Assembly: GCF_009720655.1 (NCBI RefSeq)
Contig: NZ_WNKS01000010.1
Location: 1 to 64,000, forward strand
Direction of reading: 5' to 3'
Origin: Rhodoblastus acidophilus
GTDB lineage: Bacteria > Pseudomonadota > Alphaproteobacteria > Rhizobiales > Beijerinckiaceae
DNA: 64,000 bases
Position 1 is the stretch's first letter; every line of letters starts with the position of its first letter. Both the position numbers and the translations under genes were made by a program. The notes beneath the pieces were generated by a model. That model did not search any database and had not been told where the DNA came from. It saw only the letters and a list, made by a program, of their open reading frames with translations. This document shows, one piece after another, positions 8,528 through 19,474 of this stretch.

Positions 8528-8959
8528 TCAGATTTTTTGCAGCCACGCCTCGAGCCACGCCCGCGCCTCGTCCGAAAACGGTTTCGACTTGCGCGTGGCG
8601 GTGTCGGTGAGGACAGTCACATCCTCACCCCGCGCGGCGTAAACCCCGTTGTCGAAAACGGCATGCTCCAGCCGCAACGAGGAGCGGCCCACGGCGAGGA
8701 TGCGGGTGCCGATTTCGACCTCGCCGGGCCAGTGGATCTCGCGCACATAATCGATGGCGAGCCGCGCCAACACAAACGCCCCGGTCTCGCCCTTCAGGTC
8801 GACGTCGCCGGCCATGAGCATGTCCACGCGCGCCGTCTCGAAAAACGTGGCGAAAACGGCGTTGTTGACATGCCCCTGCCGGTCGGTGTCGCCGTAACGC
8901 AGCTTTTCATGGGTGCGGAACGGGAAATCGTCGAGAACAGGGTGAGGCGTCTCGCGCAC
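8528..8959 (-). CDS. Acyl-CoA thioesterase, 4HBT (hotdog) family
   Basis: A 143-residue single-hotdog protein of the YbgC/FcbC type. The active-site region YGDTDRQGHVNNAVF (about residues 22-36) has the catalytic Asp and the HVNN sequence that replaces the usual HxxY. Such enzymes hydrolyse short- or medium-chain acyl-CoA. The start is a GTG at 8959 directly after the TGA of mce, an end-to-end junction that suggests translational coupling and a joint role in acyl-CoA metabolism. The true substrate is unknown. Confidence 0.82.
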   Translation of the reverse strand: MRETPHPVLDDFPFRTHEKLRYGDTDRQGHVNNAVFATFFETARVDMLMAGDVDLKGETGAFVLARLAIDYVREIHWPGEVEIGTRILAVGRSSLRLEHAVFDNGVYAARGEDVTVLTDTATRKSKPFSDEARAWLEAWLQKI

Positions 8960-9364
8960 TCAGACCTGCTCGATTTCGACCAGCGTGCCGTTGAAGTCCT
9001 TGGGATGCAGGAACAGCACCGGCTTGCCGTGCGCGCCGATTTTCGGATTGCCGTCGCCGATCACCCGAACGCCCCCCGCTTTCAGGCGGTCGCGGGCCGC
9101 GAGAATGTCCTCCACCTCGTAGCAGACATGGTGCATGCCGCCATCGGGGTTCTTTTCCAGAAACTTGGCGATCGGCGAGGCTTCGCCGAGCGGCTCCAGC
9201 AGCTCGATCTTGGTGTTGGGCAGTTCGATGAAGACGACGGTGACGCCGTGATCGGGCTGGGCCTTCGGCTCCGACACCTTCGCGCCCAGCACCTCGCGAT
9301 AGGTTTTGGAGGCCGCCGCAAGGTCCTTCACCGCAATGGCGACATGGTTCAAACGTCCGATCAT
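8960..9364 (-). CDS. mce: Methylmalonyl-CoA epimerase
   Basis: A 134-residue VOC-fold enzyme that interconverts the (2R) and (2S) forms of methylmalonyl-CoA (and ethylmalonyl-CoA in the ethylmalonyl-CoA pathway). It has LNHVAIAVKD at the start with the first metal His, the middle GGMHHVCYEVEDI with another metal His, and the C-terminal HPKDFNGTLVEIEQ with the metal Glu. The ATG at 9364 was preferred over one 18 bases upstream because GAGGAG stands 6 bases before it. In alphaproteobacteria mce commonly follows rnj, as here, although a repeat of about 100 bp lies between them. It supports propionyl-CoA or ethylmalonyl-CoA metabolism. Confidence 0.92.
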   Translation of the reverse strand: MIGRLNHVAIAVKDLAAASKTYREVLGAKVSEPKAQPDHGVTVVFIELPNTKIELLEPLGEASPIAKFLEKNPDGGMHHVCYEVEDILAARDRLKAGGVRVIGDGNPKIGAHGKPVLFLHPKDFNGTLVEIEQV

Positions 9365-9399
9365 CCGAATCTCCTCAAGCATTCGTTCCGATAGCTATG

Positions 9400-9511
9400 G
9401 TTCGAGACGGTCGCCTTTGGCGACCTCCTCACCATGAGGGCTCTCTCTATAGTAGCCCTCATGCTGAGGAGCCGCCGGAGGCGGCGTCTCGAAGCACGAG
9501 GGCGGTCCACG
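9400..9511. repeat. Dispersed palindromic repeat, type A copy 1
   Basis: The spacer between mce and rnj is a large imperfect palindrome: TTCGAGACGG... CCATGAGGGCT facing AGCCCTCATGCTGAGGAG ... GCGTCTCGAA. The same arrangement recurs at 56458-56581. Repeats of this kind (CCTCATCCTGAGGAGC ... GTCTCGAAGG) are common in intergenic regions of Rhizobiales. It probably folds into a long cruciform or hairpin. Confidence 0.8.
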
Positions 9512-9520
9512 AATCCGCTG

Positions 9521-11188
9521 TCAAACCTCTATCGCCAGCACATGCACCTGCGGCTTTTTCCCCCACACGGCGGCGACCGCCGCGCGCACCGATTTCTCCA
9601 CCGCGTTGCAAGCGACGTCCGGGTCCCTTTTCTTCGCCTTGGGCAGGGAGTCCAGCGTATCGAACAGGGCGCGGTCAATCACGTCGTCGAGCGCGCGACC
9701 GTCGAGCCCCACACGCGGCAGCCCAAACGTAACCATGTCGGGCGTTCCGATCAAATCGCCCTTGTCGTTGAGCGCGAAGGCGATGCTGACAATGCCCGCC
9801 GCCGCCAGGCGATGGCGCTGGCGGAAGCAATCGTCCATCTCGCTGAGAATGACCTCGCCGTCGCGATAGAGCTTTCCGTGGGCGATCCCCGGCAGGTGGC
9901 CGGGCGCATCCGGCCCCAGCGCGATCATGTCGCCATTGTGGGCGGTGATCACGTGCTCGACCCCCATCTGGCGGGCGAAGGCGGCGTGGACCCTCAGATG
10001 CAGCGGCTCTCCATGCGCGGGCACGGCGATTTTTGGCCGCAGCCACTGATAAAGCTGCTCGACCTCGCCGCGCCGGGGATGGCCGGAGCAATGCACCAGC
10101 GCGTCATGGCCGGTGACGACGTCGACTCCTTGCAGGATCAGCGCGTTGACGATGGCGCCGACCTCGCGCTCATTGCCGGGAATGGTGCGCGAGGAGAAGA
10201 TGGCGAGATCGTTCGCGCCCAGTCTGACAGCGTGGTCGCCGCGAATGATGCGCGACATGGCCGCGCGCGCCTCGCCCTGGCTCCCCGTCGCCAGCACCAG
10301 CACTTTTTGCGCGGGCAAACGCGAAAAGGCTTCGAGCGACAGCGTCTCCGGCACGCCTTCGAGATAGCCGCATTCGCGCGCCACATCGAGCGAGCGCTCC
10401 ATAGCGCGGCCCGCCAGCACCACCTGCCGCCCGGCCTCCTGCGCGGCGAGACAGACGGCGCGCAGACGCGCGATGTTGGAGGCGAACGTGGTGACCAGCA
10501 CCCTGCCCTGCGCGGCGGAGATTTTCTCGCGCAAGATTTCGGCGACATGCGCCTCGGACGGGCTTTCGCCCTCGCGCAGAATGTTGGTGGAATCGCAGAT
10601 CAGCGCCAGCACGCCCTCGTCGCCGATTTCCTTCAACCGCGCGATGTCGGTCGGGCGTCCCAGTCCGGGATTTTCGTCGAGCTTCCAGTCGCCGGAATGC
10701 ACCACCGTTCCAACCGGCGTGCGGATCGCGAGCAGACAGGCCTCAGGGATCGAGTGCGACATGGCGACGAATTCGATCTCGAACGGACCGAGTTGCAACC
10801 GGCTCCCCTGCAGCACGACCTCGATCGGCACTTTGGGCGCCCCCGGTTCGGCGAGGCGGCGGGTCTGCAACAGGCCGTTGGCGAAGGGGGTGGCGTAAAC
10901 CGGGCAGCGCAGGCGCGGCCACAGCGCGGCGATGGCGCCGACATGGTCCTCATGGGCGTGGGTGAGGACGATCCCCAAAAGGTCCTTGCGGTTCTTCTCG
11001 ATGAAGGCGGGGTCGGGCAGGATCAGGTCGACGCCGGGCATGTCGGTGTGGGCGAAGGCCACGCCGCAATCGACCAGAATGTATTTTCGCTTGCCCGGCG
11101 CGCCAAAACCATAGAGCGCCGCGTTCATGCCGATTTCGCCCAGGCCCCCGAGCGGGGCGAAGACCAGTTCTTCCTGTGCGGAAGGCAT
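9521..11188 (-). CDS. rnj: Ribonuclease J
   Basis: A 555-residue metallo-beta-lactamase/beta-CASP ribonuclease with 5'-3' exo- and endonuclease activity, involved in mRNA decay and rRNA maturation. The Zn-binding motif THAHEDHVGA is at about residues 75-84, further metal ligands lie in HSGDWK and ICDSTN, and the beta-CASP region holds VLATGSQGE and GHPRRGE. The C-terminal domain ends with the short helical region KKRDPDVACNAVEKSVR. It follows birA by 11 bases, matching the conserved alphaproteobacterial order nuoN-birA-rnj. Confidence 0.95.
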   Translation of the reverse strand: MPSAQEELVFAPLGGLGEIGMNAALYGFGAPGKRKYILVDCGVAFAHTDMPGVDLILPDPAFIEKNRKDLLGIVLTHAHEDHVGAIAALWPRLRCPVYATPFANGLLQTRRLAEPGAPKVPIEVVLQGSRLQLGPFEIEFVAMSHSIPEACLLAIRTPVGTVVHSGDWKLDENPGLGRPTDIARLKEIGDEGVLALICDSTNILREGESPSEAHVAEILREKISAAQGRVLVTTFASNIARLRAVCLAAQEAGRQVVLAGRAMERSLDVARECGYLEGVPETLSLEAFSRLPAQKVLVLATGSQGEARAAMSRIIRGDHAVRLGANDLAIFSSRTIPGNEREVGAIVNALILQGVDVVTGHDALVHCSGHPRRGEVEQLYQWLRPKIAVPAHGEPLHLRVHAAFARQMGVEHVITAHNGDMIALGPDAPGHLPGIAHGKLYRDGEVILSEMDDCFRQRHRLAAAGIVSIAFALNDKGDLIGTPDMVTFGLPRVGLDGRALDDVIDRALFDTLDSLPKAKKRDPDVACNAVEKSVRAAVAAVWGKKPQVHVLAIEV

Positions 11189-11199
11189 TTATCAGCCCT

Positions 11200-11970
11200 T
11201 CATCCAAAATTCGGCGGCGCAAAACTGAGATCGCCCGCCTCGATCGTTTCCATATTTCCGTCAAGGCGTTCCAACAGCATGCGCCCCTGCGCGTCAATGC
11301 CGCGAAAGACTCCCTTTGTGACATTTCCATTGCGCTGGACTTCCGCCGGCGCGTCGAGGCCGCCGGCGACATCGAGCCAGGCGCGGCGGATGTAAGCGAA
11401 ATTGTCGCCGCGCGCCCAAAAATCGAGCCACATGGCCAGCGCATCGGAGAGCGCCATGAACACGGCGTCGCGGCCAACGCGGGCGCCGATTGCGTTCAAA
11501 CTCGTCGCGGGATAGGGCGTGTCGTCGGGATGGGTTTCGCAGTTCACGCCGAAGCCGATGACGCAGCCGAAGGGCGAATTCGCGCCGCCAGAACTCTCAA
11601 GCAACAGCCCCGAAAGTTTCGCGCCGTCATAAAGCGCGTCGTTTGGCCATTTCAGAGCCAGCCTGCGGTCGCCGCCGAGCAGCCCGCGCAACGCATCGGC
11701 GAGCGCCACGCCCGCGACAAATCCCAGTTGCGGCGCCACCGCCCGCGCACACGGCTCGATCAGCACCAGACTGCCAAAAAAATTGCCTGAGGGCGAGGAC
11801 CACACACGCCCCAGCCGCCCCCTGCCCCGGGTCTGACGATCCGCGACAATCCAGAGCCGTCCGGGATCGCCCGAGGCGATCCGCGACACCGCCTCGTCGT
11901 TGGTCGAGCCCAGCTCTTCAAAATACTCCAGGCGGTAGCCCGCCCGCGCCGCGCCCTGCCCTGTCTCCAC
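11200..11970 (-). CDS. birA: Biotin--[acetyl-CoA-carboxylase] ligase
   Basis: A 256-residue group I biotin protein ligase, which activates biotin to biotinyl-AMP and attaches it to carboxylase carrier lysines. Motifs: GSTND (about residues 21-25), the adenylate-binding TRGRGRLGRVW (about 47-57), and the KWPND motif (about 109-113). There is no N-terminal helix-turn-helix, so it should not repress bio genes as E. coli BirA does. It starts 3 bases before the stop of nuoN in the same operon, a conserved alphaproteobacterial arrangement with no obvious functional link. Confidence 0.94.
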   Translation of the reverse strand: METGQGAARAGYRLEYFEELGSTNDEAVSRIASGDPGRLWIVADRQTRGRGRLGRVWSSPSGNFFGSLVLIEPCARAVAPQLGFVAGVALADALRGLLGGDRRLALKWPNDALYDGAKLSGLLLESSGGANSPFGCVIGFGVNCETHPDDTPYPATSLNAIGARVGRDAVFMALSDALAMWLDFWARGDNFAYIRRAWLDVAGGLDAPAEVQRNGNVTKGVFRGIDAQGRMLLERLDGNMETIEAGDLSFAPPNFG

Positions 11971-11973
11971 AGA

Positions 11974-13410
11974 TCAGAACAGCGATTTAGCGGCGGATTC
12001 GGCGGCCTGCACCAGCGGGGCCGGATAGACCCAGTAGAGCAGCATGGAGACGGCGGAAACGGCCAGCACGGCGCGCAGCGTCAGGCTGGGCTTGTCGAAG
12101 GCCGGCGCGGCGTCGTCAAAATACATCACCTTGATGATGCGCCAGTAGTAGAAAGCGGCCACGGCCGAGCACAGCACGCCGATCACCGCGAGGGCGAACA
12201 GATTGGCCTGCACCGCCGCCAGGAACACGTACCATTTGGCGAAGAAGCCCGCGAGCGGCGGCACGCCCGACAGCGACACCATCAGCAGCGCGATGAACAG
12301 CGCCATGGGCCGGTTGGTGTTGTCGAGGCCGGAGAGGTCGGCGATCTTTTCCACCGGCCTGCCGTTGACGCGCATCGACAGGATGGCGGCGAAAGCGCCG
12401 AGCGTCATGACGAGATAGATCGCCATGTAGAACAAAACCCCCTTCACGCCCTCTTCCGTGCCCGCCGCGAGACCGACGAGGGCAAAACCCATGTGGCCGA
12501 TGGAGGAATAGGCCATCAGGCGCTTGATATTGTCCTGCTTGATCGCGGCGAAGGCGCCGAGCGCCATGGATGCGATCGACATGAAGATGACGATCTGCTG
12601 CCACTGGTGGGTCGCGCCGGGGAAGGCGGTGTAGATGACGCGGGTGGCGATGGCCACCGCCGCCATTTTCGGCGCCGAGGCGAAGAAGGCGGTCACCGGC
12701 GTCGGCGCGCCCTCATAGACGTCGGGCGTCCACATGTGGAACGGGACGACGGACATTTTGAACGCAAGTCCCGTGAACAGGAACACGAGTCCAAAAATCA
12801 CGCCGACATTGGGATGGTCGCCGATGGCGGCGGCTATGCCGGTAAACGACACCGTTCCGGAAAACCCGTAGAGCAGCGAGGCGCCATAGAGCAGCATGCC
12901 CGACGACAGCGCGCCGAGAACGAAATATTTCAGCCCCGCCTCGGACGCCCGCGCGTCGTCGCGGGCCAGCGCCGCCGTGACATAGAGGGCGAGCGACATC
13001 AGTTCGAGGCCGAGATAGAGCGAAATCAACCCGTTGGCCGAGATCAGCATCAGCATGCCGAGCGTCGCCAGCACGACCAGGATCGGGAACTCGAACTTGT
13101 TGATGCCCTCGCCGCGAAAGAAATCGCCGGCCATCAGCAGGGTGACGATGGAGCCGATCAACGCCAGCGCCTTCATGAAGTCGCCGAAGCGGTCGTCAAC
13201 AAAAGCATTGTCGAAGACGACGCCGCTGACCCCCGGGGTTTTCAGCACGATGGCGACCAGCGCCGCGCCGAGCAGCACGACGGCGATCTCACTCATCGGC
13301 CCGTCGTCGGACTTGCCCCGGAAGGCGCCGACGAGGACCATGGCGATCACGCCAACGGCCAGAATAACTTCCGGCAGAGCGTGGACAAGGGCAAGTTGCA
13401 GCGTTTCCAT
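11974..13410 (-). CDS. nuoN: NADH-quinone oxidoreductase subunit N
   Basis: A 478-residue proton-pumping antiporter-like subunit of complex I with about 14 membrane helices. The conserved region around the TM5 Glu (ELMSLALYV, about residues 133-141) and the TM7-8 lysine region (MAYSSIGHMGFALVG) are present. It is the last nuo gene of the operon, 12 bases after nuoM. Confidence 0.96.
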   Translation of the reverse strand: METLQLALVHALPEVILAVGVIAMVLVGAFRGKSDDGPMSEIAVVLLGAALVAIVLKTPGVSGVVFDNAFVDDRFGDFMKALALIGSIVTLLMAGDFFRGEGINKFEFPILVVLATLGMLMLISANGLISLYLGLELMSLALYVTAALARDDARASEAGLKYFVLGALSSGMLLYGASLLYGFSGTVSFTGIAAAIGDHPNVGVIFGLVFLFTGLAFKMSVVPFHMWTPDVYEGAPTPVTAFFASAPKMAAVAIATRVIYTAFPGATHQWQQIVIFMSIASMALGAFAAIKQDNIKRLMAYSSIGHMGFALVGLAAGTEEGVKGVLFYMAIYLVMTLGAFAAILSMRVNGRPVEKIADLSGLDNTNRPMALFIALLMVSLSGVPPLAGFFAKWYVFLAAVQANLFALAVIGVLCSAVAAFYYWRIIKVMYFDDAAPAFDKPSLTLRAVLAVSAVSMLLYWVYPAPLVQAAESAAKSLF

Positions 13411-13422
13411 GAGACAAAACTC

Positions 13423-14934
13423 TCAGTACAGCGAAAGGGCGGCCGTGCGGGTGACGGCGAGCGCCGCGTTGTAATTCTTGATCAATTGCGCGACGGCGCC
13501 GGAACAGGCGTGCAGAATCTGATTGGGCTGCACGCCGTACCAGATCGTCAGCAGCACGAGCGGCGCGAGGATCGCGAACTCACGCGCCGAAAGGTCGGCG
13601 AGGCCTTGCAGGCTGGGCTTCTCCAGCTTGCCGAACACCACGCGCCAGTAGAGGTAGAGCGCGTAAGCCGCGGAGAGGATGACGCCGGTGGTGGCGAACA
13701 GGGCGACCCAGGTGTTGGCCTTGAACGCGCCGATCAGGGTCAAGAATTCGCCGACGAAACCTGACGTGCCGGGCAGGCCGACATTGGCCATGGTGAACAC
13801 CATGAAGATGGCGGCATAGACAGGCATTTTGGCGACAATGCCGCCGTAGGCCGCGATCTCGCGGGTGTGCATGCGGTCATAGACCACGCCGACGCACAAG
13901 AACAGCGCGCCTGAGACGATGCCGTGCGACACCATCTGGAACACCGCGCCCTCAACCGCCTGCTGGTTCATGGCGAACAGGCCCATGGTGACAAAACCCA
14001 TGTGCGCGACGGACGAGTAGGCGATGAGTTTCTTGATGTCCTCCTGCACCAGCGCCACCAGCGAGGTGTAGACGATGGCGATGACCGACAGCGCGAACAC
14101 CAGCGGCGCGAAATAATGCGACGCGTCGGGGAACATCGGCAGCGAAAAGCGGATGAACCCGTAGCCGCCCATTTTCAGCAGGATGCCCGCCAGGATGACG
14201 GAACCGGCGGTGGGCGCCTCGACGTGGGCGTCGGGCAGCCAAGTATGCACCGGCCACATCGGCATCTTCACCGCGAAAGAGGCGAAGAAGGCCAGCCACA
14301 GCCATTTTTGCAGGTCCGGATCGAATTTTGTGGTCAGCAGCCCGACAATGTCGGTCGAGTGGGTCTGCGCATACATGGCCATGATGGCGACCAGCATGAG
14401 CAGCGAGCCCGCGAGCGTGTAGAGGAAGAATTTGAAGCTCGCGTAGATGCGCCGCTTGCCGCCCCAGACGCCGATGATGATGAACATCGGGATCAGGCCG
14501 CCCTCGAAGAACAGGTAGAACAGCACGAGATCGAGCGCGCAGAACACGCCGATCATCAGCGTTTCCAGCACCAGGAAGGCGATGAAATACTGCTTTACGC
14601 GCACGTCGATCGACTGCCAGGAGGCCGCGATGCAGAACGGCATGAGAAAAGCGGTCAGCACCACGAACGGGAACGAAATGCCGTCCACGCCCATCTTGTA
14701 GCTGAGGCCGGAGCCGAACCAACTCTTCTCCTCGACGAACTGGAAGTCGGCGACGCCGGGGACGAACTGCGACCAGGCGTAGAAGGACAAAGCCAGCGTG
14801 ACCAGCGTGGTCCACAGCGCGATCCAACGGATCGTGTTCTTGCCGCCGTCATTGTCCTCCTTGACCAGAGCGATCAAGCCGGCGCCGACCAGGGGCAAGA
14901 AAGTCAGCCCGGAGAGAATGCCAAAGCCGAACAT
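13423..14934 (-). CDS. nuoM: NADH-quinone oxidoreductase subunit M
   Basis: A 503-residue antiporter-like complex I subunit with about 14 membrane helices. It carries the TM5 glutamate segment [14 protein letters not shown] (about residues 141-154), the TM7-8 lysine region [14 protein letters not shown], and the discontinuous-helix region [13 protein letters not shown]. Its start ATG directly follows the stop of nuoL, with no spacer. Confidence 0.97.
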   Translation of the reverse strand: MFGFGILSGLTFLPLVGAGLIALVKEDNDGGKNTIRWIALWTTLVTLALSFYAWSQFVPGVADFQFVEEKSWFGSGLSYKMGVDGISFPFVVLTAFLMPFCIAASWQSIDVRVKQYFIAFLVLETLMIGVFCALDLVLFYLFFEGGLIPMFIIIGVWGGKRRIYASFKFFLYTLAGSLLMLVAIMAMYAQTHSTDIVGLLTTKFDPDLQKWLWLAFFASFAVKMPMWPVHTWLPDAHVEAPTAGSVILAGILLKMGGYGFIRFSLPMFPDASHYFAPLVFALSVIAIVYTSLVALVQEDIKKLIAYSSVAHMGFVTMGLFAMNQQAVEGAVFQMVSHGIVSGALFLCVGVVYDRMHTREIAAYGGIVAKMPVYAAIFMVFTMANVGLPGTSGFVGEFLTLIGAFKANTWVALFATTGVILSAAYALYLYWRVVFGKLEKPSLQGLADLSAREFAILAPLVLLTIWYGVQPNQILHACSGAVAQLIKNYNAALAVTRTAALSLY

Positions 14935-16935
14935 TTATTGCCCCCCGCCCAGCGAGAACATGCCGTAGGTGATCAGCGCGGCGAGGCCGAGCAGCATCGC
15001 GAACGCATAATTATAGATGAAGCCGGTTTGCAGCCGCGAGGCGAAGCCGGCGCCGTCGATCACGCGCGCGGCCACGCCATCCGGGCCGAACCGGTCGATG
15101 ATGGCGCCGTCGCCGCCCTTCCAGAACAGGCGTCCCAGCCAGAACGCCGGCTTGACGAAGATCTTGTCGTAGAGCTCGTCGAAGTACCATTTGTTCAAGA
15201 GGAATTGGTAGAGCTTGGGGAAGCGTCCGGCGAGGCTCGCCGGAACCTTCGGCGCGATCACATACATGAACAGCGCGACACCAAAACCGCCGACCATCAT
15301 GGCGAACGGCGCCATGCCGACCCATTCCGGAACTTCATGGATGTCGTGCAGGATATGGTTGTGCTCGCCGGCAAACAGCGAGCTGCGCCAGAATTCACCC
15401 GCGGCATGGCCGATGAACTCGCCCTTGAACACATAGCCCGCGGCCAGCGCGCCGATCGACAGCACGAACAGCGGAACCATCATGGTCAGCGGCGATTCAT
15501 GGGGCTCGCCGACATGGTGATGATGGTCGTCATGCCCATGGTCGTCGTGGTGGCCGTGCAGCAGGCGATACTGCTCCGACCAGCGGCGCTCGCCGAAGAA
15601 GGTCATGAACACCAGGCGCCAGGAGTAGAACGAGGTCATGCCCGCCGCGAGAACCAGCAGCACGAAGGCGAGCATGGCGGCAGAGCTGTGACCGCCGGCG
15701 GCGAAGGCGCCCTCGATGATCGCGTCCTTGGAGAAATAACCCGCCGTCATCGGAAAACCGGTGAGCGCCAGTGTGCCGATGGTCATGCAGGCGAAGGTGA
15801 CGGGAATCTTGCTCCACAATCCGCCCATGCGGCGCATGTCCTGCTCATGATGCAGGGCGTGGATCACCGAGCCGGCGCCCAAAAACAGCAGCGCCTTGAA
15901 GAAGGCGTGGGTGAACAGGTGGAAAATGCCGAGCGCATAGCCGCCGCAGCCCAGACCGACGAACATGTAGCCAAGCTGCGAGCAGGTCGAATAGGCGATG
16001 ACGCGCTTGATGTCGTTCTGCACCAGACCGACGGTCGCGGCGAAGAAGGCGGTGATGCCGCCGACCAGCGTGACCACGGTGAGCGCGGTCGCCGACTGCT
16101 CGAACAGCGGCGACAAACGCGCCACCATGAACACGCCGGCGGTGACCATGGTCGCGGCATGGATGAGCGCGGAGACCGGGGTCGGGCCTTCCATCGCGTC
16201 CGGCAACCAGGTGTGCAGCAGGAACTGCGCCGACTTGCCCATGGCGCCCATGAACAGCAGCAGGCAGGTGAGCGTCATGGCGTTCCAGTCGAGCCCGAAC
16301 GCATGCACGCTCTTGTTCGCCAACCCGGGCGCGGCGGCGAAAATCGTGTCGAAGGCGATCGAGCCGGTGAGCATGAACACCAGGAAAATGCCCAGCGAAA
16401 AGCCGAAGTCGCCGACGCGATTGACGACGAACGCCTTGATCGCCGCCGCATTGGCCGACGGCTTTTCATACCAAAAACCGATCAGCAGATAGGAGGCGAG
16501 GCCGACGCCTTCCCAGCCGAAGAACATTTGCGCGAGATTGTCCGCCGTCACCAGCATCAGCATGGCGAAGGTGAACAGCGACAGATAGGCGAAGAAGCGC
16601 GGACGAGACGGGTCCTCGTGCATGTAGCCGATGGAATACAAATGCACGAGCGCCGACACGGTGGTGACCACGATCAGCATCACCGAGGTCAGCGTGTCCA
16701 CGCGTAGCGCCCAGTCGACCTTCAGCTCGCCGGAGGTCATCCAATTGGCGAGCACCGGAGCTGAAAAATGGCCGTCATGCAAACCGACGTCGACAAAAGT
16801 GATCCACGACAGCGCGCAGGAGACGAACAGCAGCGCGGTCGTGATGATTTCGGCGGGACGGTCGCCGAGTTTCTTGCCGCCGAGTCCGGCGATCAGGAAA
16901 CCGAGAAGGGGGAGGAAGACGATTGCCGAATACAT
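14935..16935 (-). CDS. nuoL: NADH-quinone oxidoreductase subunit L
   Basis: A 666-residue antiporter-like subunit at the far end of the complex I membrane arm, with about 16 helices and the long lateral C-terminal helix. Typical motifs are [17 protein letters not shown] (about residues 140-156), [24 protein letters not shown], and [16 protein letters not shown] His-rich loop ([23 protein letters not shown], about residues 470-493) faces the solvent and is a common feature of alphaproteobacterial NuoL. It starts 7 bases after the stop of nuoK. Confidence 0.97.
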   Translation of the reverse strand: MYSAIVFLPLLGFLIAGLGGKKLGDRPAEIITTALLFVSCALSWITFVDVGLHDGHFSAPVLANWMTSGELKVDWALRVDTLTSVMLIVVTTVSALVHLYSIGYMHEDPSRPRFFAYLSLFTFAMLMLVTADNLAQMFFGWEGVGLASYLLIGFWYEKPSANAAAIKAFVVNRVGDFGFSLGIFLVFMLTGSIAFDTIFAAAPGLANKSVHAFGLDWNAMTLTCLLLFMGAMGKSAQFLLHTWLPDAMEGPTPVSALIHAATMVTAGVFMVARLSPLFEQSATALTVVTLVGGITAFFAATVGLVQNDIKRVIAYSTCSQLGYMFVGLGCGGYALGIFHLFTHAFFKALLFLGAGSVIHALHHEQDMRRMGGLWSKIPVTFACMTIGTLALTGFPMTAGYFSKDAIIEGAFAAGGHSSAAMLAFVLLVLAAGMTSFYSWRLVFMTFFGERRWSEQYRLLHGHHDDHGHDDHHHHVGEPHESPLTMMVPLFVLSIGALAAGYVFKGEFIGHAAGEFWRSSLFAGEHNHILHDIHEVPEWVGMAPFAMMVGGFGVALFMYVIAPKVPASLAGRFPKLYQFLLNKWYFDELYDKIFVKPAFWLGRLFWKGGDGAIIDRFGPDGVAARVIDGAGFASRLQTGFIYNYAFAMLLGLAALITYGMFSLGGGQ

Positions 16936-16942
16936 GTTTCGC

Positions 16943-17251
16943 TCAGCCCTTCATCATATTGATGTCTTCCACCGCAATGGTGTGGCGATTGCGGAAGTAG
17001 GTGACGAGAATGGCGAGGCCGATGGCCGCTTCCGCCGCCGCGACCGTCAGGATGAACATCGCGAACACCTGCCCGGTGAGATCGCGCAGATGCGCCGAGA
17101 AGGCGACGAGGTTGATGTTCACCGACAGCAGGATCAGTTCGATCGACATCAGGATGATGATGACGTTCTTGCGGTTGAGGATGATGCCAGCGACGCCCAG
17201 CGTGAACACGATTGCCGCGACGATCAGGTAATGTTCGAGACCGATGACCAT
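16943..17251 (-). CDS. nuoK: NADH-quinone oxidoreductase subunit K
   Basis: A 102-residue subunit with three membrane helices. The two conserved glutamates of the proton path are visible in [10 protein letters not shown] (about residue 38) and [10 protein letters not shown] (about residue 74). The start at 17251 is fixed by homology (MVIGLEHYL); the reading frame itself is open further upstream. It is 11 bases downstream of nuoJ. Confidence 0.97.
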   Translation of the reverse strand: MVIGLEHYLIVAAIVFTLGVAGIILNRKNVIIILMSIELILLSVNINLVAFSAHLRDLTGQVFAMFILTVAAAEAAIGLAILVTYFRNRHTIAVEDINMMKG

Positions 17252-17262
17252 TTTGGCGCTCC

Positions 17263-17874
17263 TCAGGGAACCGGCACGCCGGTGCGGGACGGGACCTGCT
17301 TGTTTTCGATGGCGCCGGCGCGGGTGCGCGCGTTCTGCGCGGAAATGTTCTGGCGCTTGACGTTGGGACGATGTTGCAGCGTCAGCACGATGGCGCCGAT
17401 CATGGCGGTGAGCAGCACAAGCCCCGCCGCCTGGAACAGATAGGCATATTGTGTGTAGAGCACCTGTCCGAGCGCGGCGGTGTTGCTCATCCCGTCCGGC
17501 GTCGGCGTCGACAGCACGGCCTGGGGCGCCACGGTCCAGGAGCCGACGACCAGCACCAACTCGACCAGAACGACGAGGCCGATCAACCCGCTGACCGGCA
17601 GGTAGCGGCGCATGCTCTTCTGCAGTTCGGCGAAATCCACGTCGAGCATCATGACGACGAACAGGAACAGCACCATGACGGCGCCGACATAGACGACGAC
17701 CAGCAGCATCGCCAGGAACTCCGCGCCGGCCAGCACGAACAGGCCCGCCGCGCTGACAAAGGCGAGGATCAGAAACAGCACGGAGTGAACGGGATTGCGC
17801 CCCAGGATCACCATGGCCGCCGAGGCGATGGTGATGAAGGAGAACAGGTAGAAGAAGGCCGTGGCTACGCTCAT
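17263..17874 (-). CDS. nuoJ: NADH-quinone oxidoreductase subunit J
   Basis: A 203-residue membrane subunit with five helices. The pi-bulge helix region [19 protein letters not shown] (about residues 54-72) is well conserved. The ATG at 17874 matches the family start [13 protein letters not shown]; the open frame upstream is not coding. An 89-base spacer separates it from nuoI. Confidence 0.96.
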   Translation of the reverse strand: MSVATAFFYLFSFITIASAAMVILGRNPVHSVLFLILAFVSAAGLFVLAGAEFLAMLLVVVYVGAVMVLFLFVVMMLDVDFAELQKSMRRYLPVSGLIGLVVLVELVLVVGSWTVAPQAVLSTPTPDGMSNTAALGQVLYTQYAYLFQAAGLVLLTAMIGAIVLTLQHRPNVKRQNISAQNARTRAGAIENKQVPSRTGVPVP

Positions 17875-17963
17875 GGTCCACCTTGCGCCCTTTCGGGCCG
17901 TTTCGTTGCGTCGCTCGGGGCGACGGTCATTCGATCGTTTCGCGCCTGAAAAAAGCGCGAGGA

Positions 17964-18452
17964 TTAGCGGTACGGCGCGTCGGCCGCGAGGTTGCGCGCG
18001 ATTTCGCGCTCCCAGGTGTCGCCGTTGGCAAGCAGGCGCTGCTTGTCGTAAAAAAGCTCTTCGCGGGTTTCGGTCGCGAATTCCGCGTTCGGCCCCTCGA
18101 CGATGGCGTCCACCGGACAGGCTTCCTGACAATAGCCGCAGTAGATGCACTTGGTCATGTCAATGTCGTAGCGCGTGGTGCGGCGCGTGCCGTCATTGCC
18201 GCGCGGCTCCGCCTCGATGGTGATGGCCTGCGCGGGACAAATGGCCTCGCACAGTTTGCAGGCGATGCAGCGCTCTTCCCCGTTGGGATAGCGGCGCAGC
18301 GCATGTTCGCCGCGATAGCGCACCGATTGCGGGTTCTTCTCGTGCGGATAGTTGATCGTCGGCTTCGGCTTCAGCAGATAGCGGAACGTCAGGAAGAAAG
18401 CTCCGAAGAACTCCTTCAGGAACAGGCTTTTGATTGCGGCGGCGATTTGCAT
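17964..18452 (-). CDS. nuoI: NADH-quinone oxidoreductase subunit I
   Basis: A 162-residue peripheral-arm subunit carrying the two tetranuclear clusters N6a and N6b. Its two ferredoxin motifs are [12 protein letters not shown] (about residues 62-73) and [12 protein letters not shown] (about 101-112). The amphipathic N-terminal helix ([19 protein letters not shown]) anchors it to the membrane. The start at 18452 agrees with the family length. It lies 7 bases after nuoH. Confidence 0.97.
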   Translation of the reverse strand: MQIAAAIKSLFLKEFFGAFFLTFRYLLKPKPTINYPHEKNPQSVRYRGEHALRRYPNGEERCIACKLCEAICPAQAITIEAEPRGNDGTRRTTRYDIDMTKCIYCGYCQEACPVDAIVEGPNAEFATETREELFYDKQRLLANGDTWEREIARNLAADAPYR

Positions 18453-18459
18453 CAAACCC

Positions 18460-19470
18460 TCACTGCGCGGCAAAGCCGGCGAATTGCAGCACACCCGCGA
18501 CCACGATGACGGCGGCGAGCGACAGCGGCAGGAAGACCTTCCATCCCAGGCGCATCAGCTGGTCGTAGCGGTAGCGCGGCACAAAAGCCTTCACCATGGC
18601 GAACAGGAAGAAGAACCAGGTCAGCTTCAGGACGAACCAGATCACGCCGGGCACTTCGGTCAGCGGCCAGATATTGGCGGGCGGCAGCCAGCCGCCGCAG
18701 AACAAGATCACCAGCAGCGCGCACATGGTGATGATCGCCACATATTCGCCGAGCATGAACAGCAGATACGGCGAGGACGAATATTCCACCATGAAGCCGG
18801 CGACGAGTTCGGATTCCGCCTCGACCAGATCGAAGGGCGGACGGTTGGTTTCCGCCAGCGCCGAGATGAAGAAGATCACGAACATCGGGAACAGCGGCAG
18901 CCAGTACCAGCCGAGCATCCCCCATTGCGTGTCCTGCGCCTTGACGATGTCGTTGAGGTTCAGAGAACCCGCGCAAAGCAGCACGGTGATGATCACAAAA
19001 CCGATGGAGACTTCATAGGACACCATTTGCGCTGCGGAGCGCAAAGCCGACAGGAACGGATATTTCGAATTCGACGCCCAGCCGCCCATGATGATGCCGT
19101 ACACACCAAGCGACGAGATGGCGAAAATGTAGAGAACGCCGACGTTCAAATTGGCGATGGCCCAGCCGTCATTGACGGGGATCACCGCCCAGGCCGACAG
19201 CGCCAACGCCGCCGTGACCAAAGGCGCCATCATGAACACGCCCTTGTTGGCGCCGTCCGGAATGATCGGCTCCTTCACCATGAATTTGATCATGTCGGCA
19301 AAGCTTTGCCAGATGCCCCAGGGCCCCACCACGTTGGGGCCTTTTCGCAACATCACCGCCGCCCAGATTTTTCGATCCGCGAGCAGGTAATAGGCGATGG
19401 CCGTCAGGCCGAGGATGAGCAGCAGAAGGCTCTTGCCGATGATGAGGAGGAGCGGGAGCAAGGTTTCCAT
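18460..19470 (-). CDS. nuoH: NADH-quinone oxidoreductase subunit H
   Basis: A 336-residue membrane subunit that forms the quinone chamber with NuoD and NuoB, with about eight helices. Conserved features include [21 protein letters not shown] (about residues 31-51), the quinone-site loop [24 protein letters not shown] (about 203-226) with its cluster of glutamates, and the C-terminal [17 protein letters not shown]. It starts 4 bases after nuoG. Confidence 0.97.
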   Translation of the reverse strand: METLLPLLLIIGKSLLLLILGLTAIAYYLLADRKIWAAVMLRKGPNVVGPWGIWQSFADMIKFMVKEPIIPDGANKGVFMMAPLVTAALALSAWAVIPVNDGWAIANLNVGVLYIFAISSLGVYGIIMGGWASNSKYPFLSALRSAAQMVSYEVSIGFVIITVLLCAGSLNLNDIVKAQDTQWGMLGWYWLPLFPMFVIFFISALAETNRPPFDLVEAESELVAGFMVEYSSSPYLLFMLGEYVAIITMCALLVILFCGGWLPPANIWPLTEVPGVIWFVLKLTWFFFLFAMVKAFVPRYRYDQLMRLGWKVFLPLSLAAVIVVAGVLQFAGFAAQ

Positions 19471-19474
19471 GATC

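Noticed and set aside
13924-16707. Plus-strand open frame of 927 codons opposite nuoM and nuoL
   Set aside because: It is a shadow of the true genes, with a composition very rich in Arg, Gln, Glu and His and no recognisable motif.
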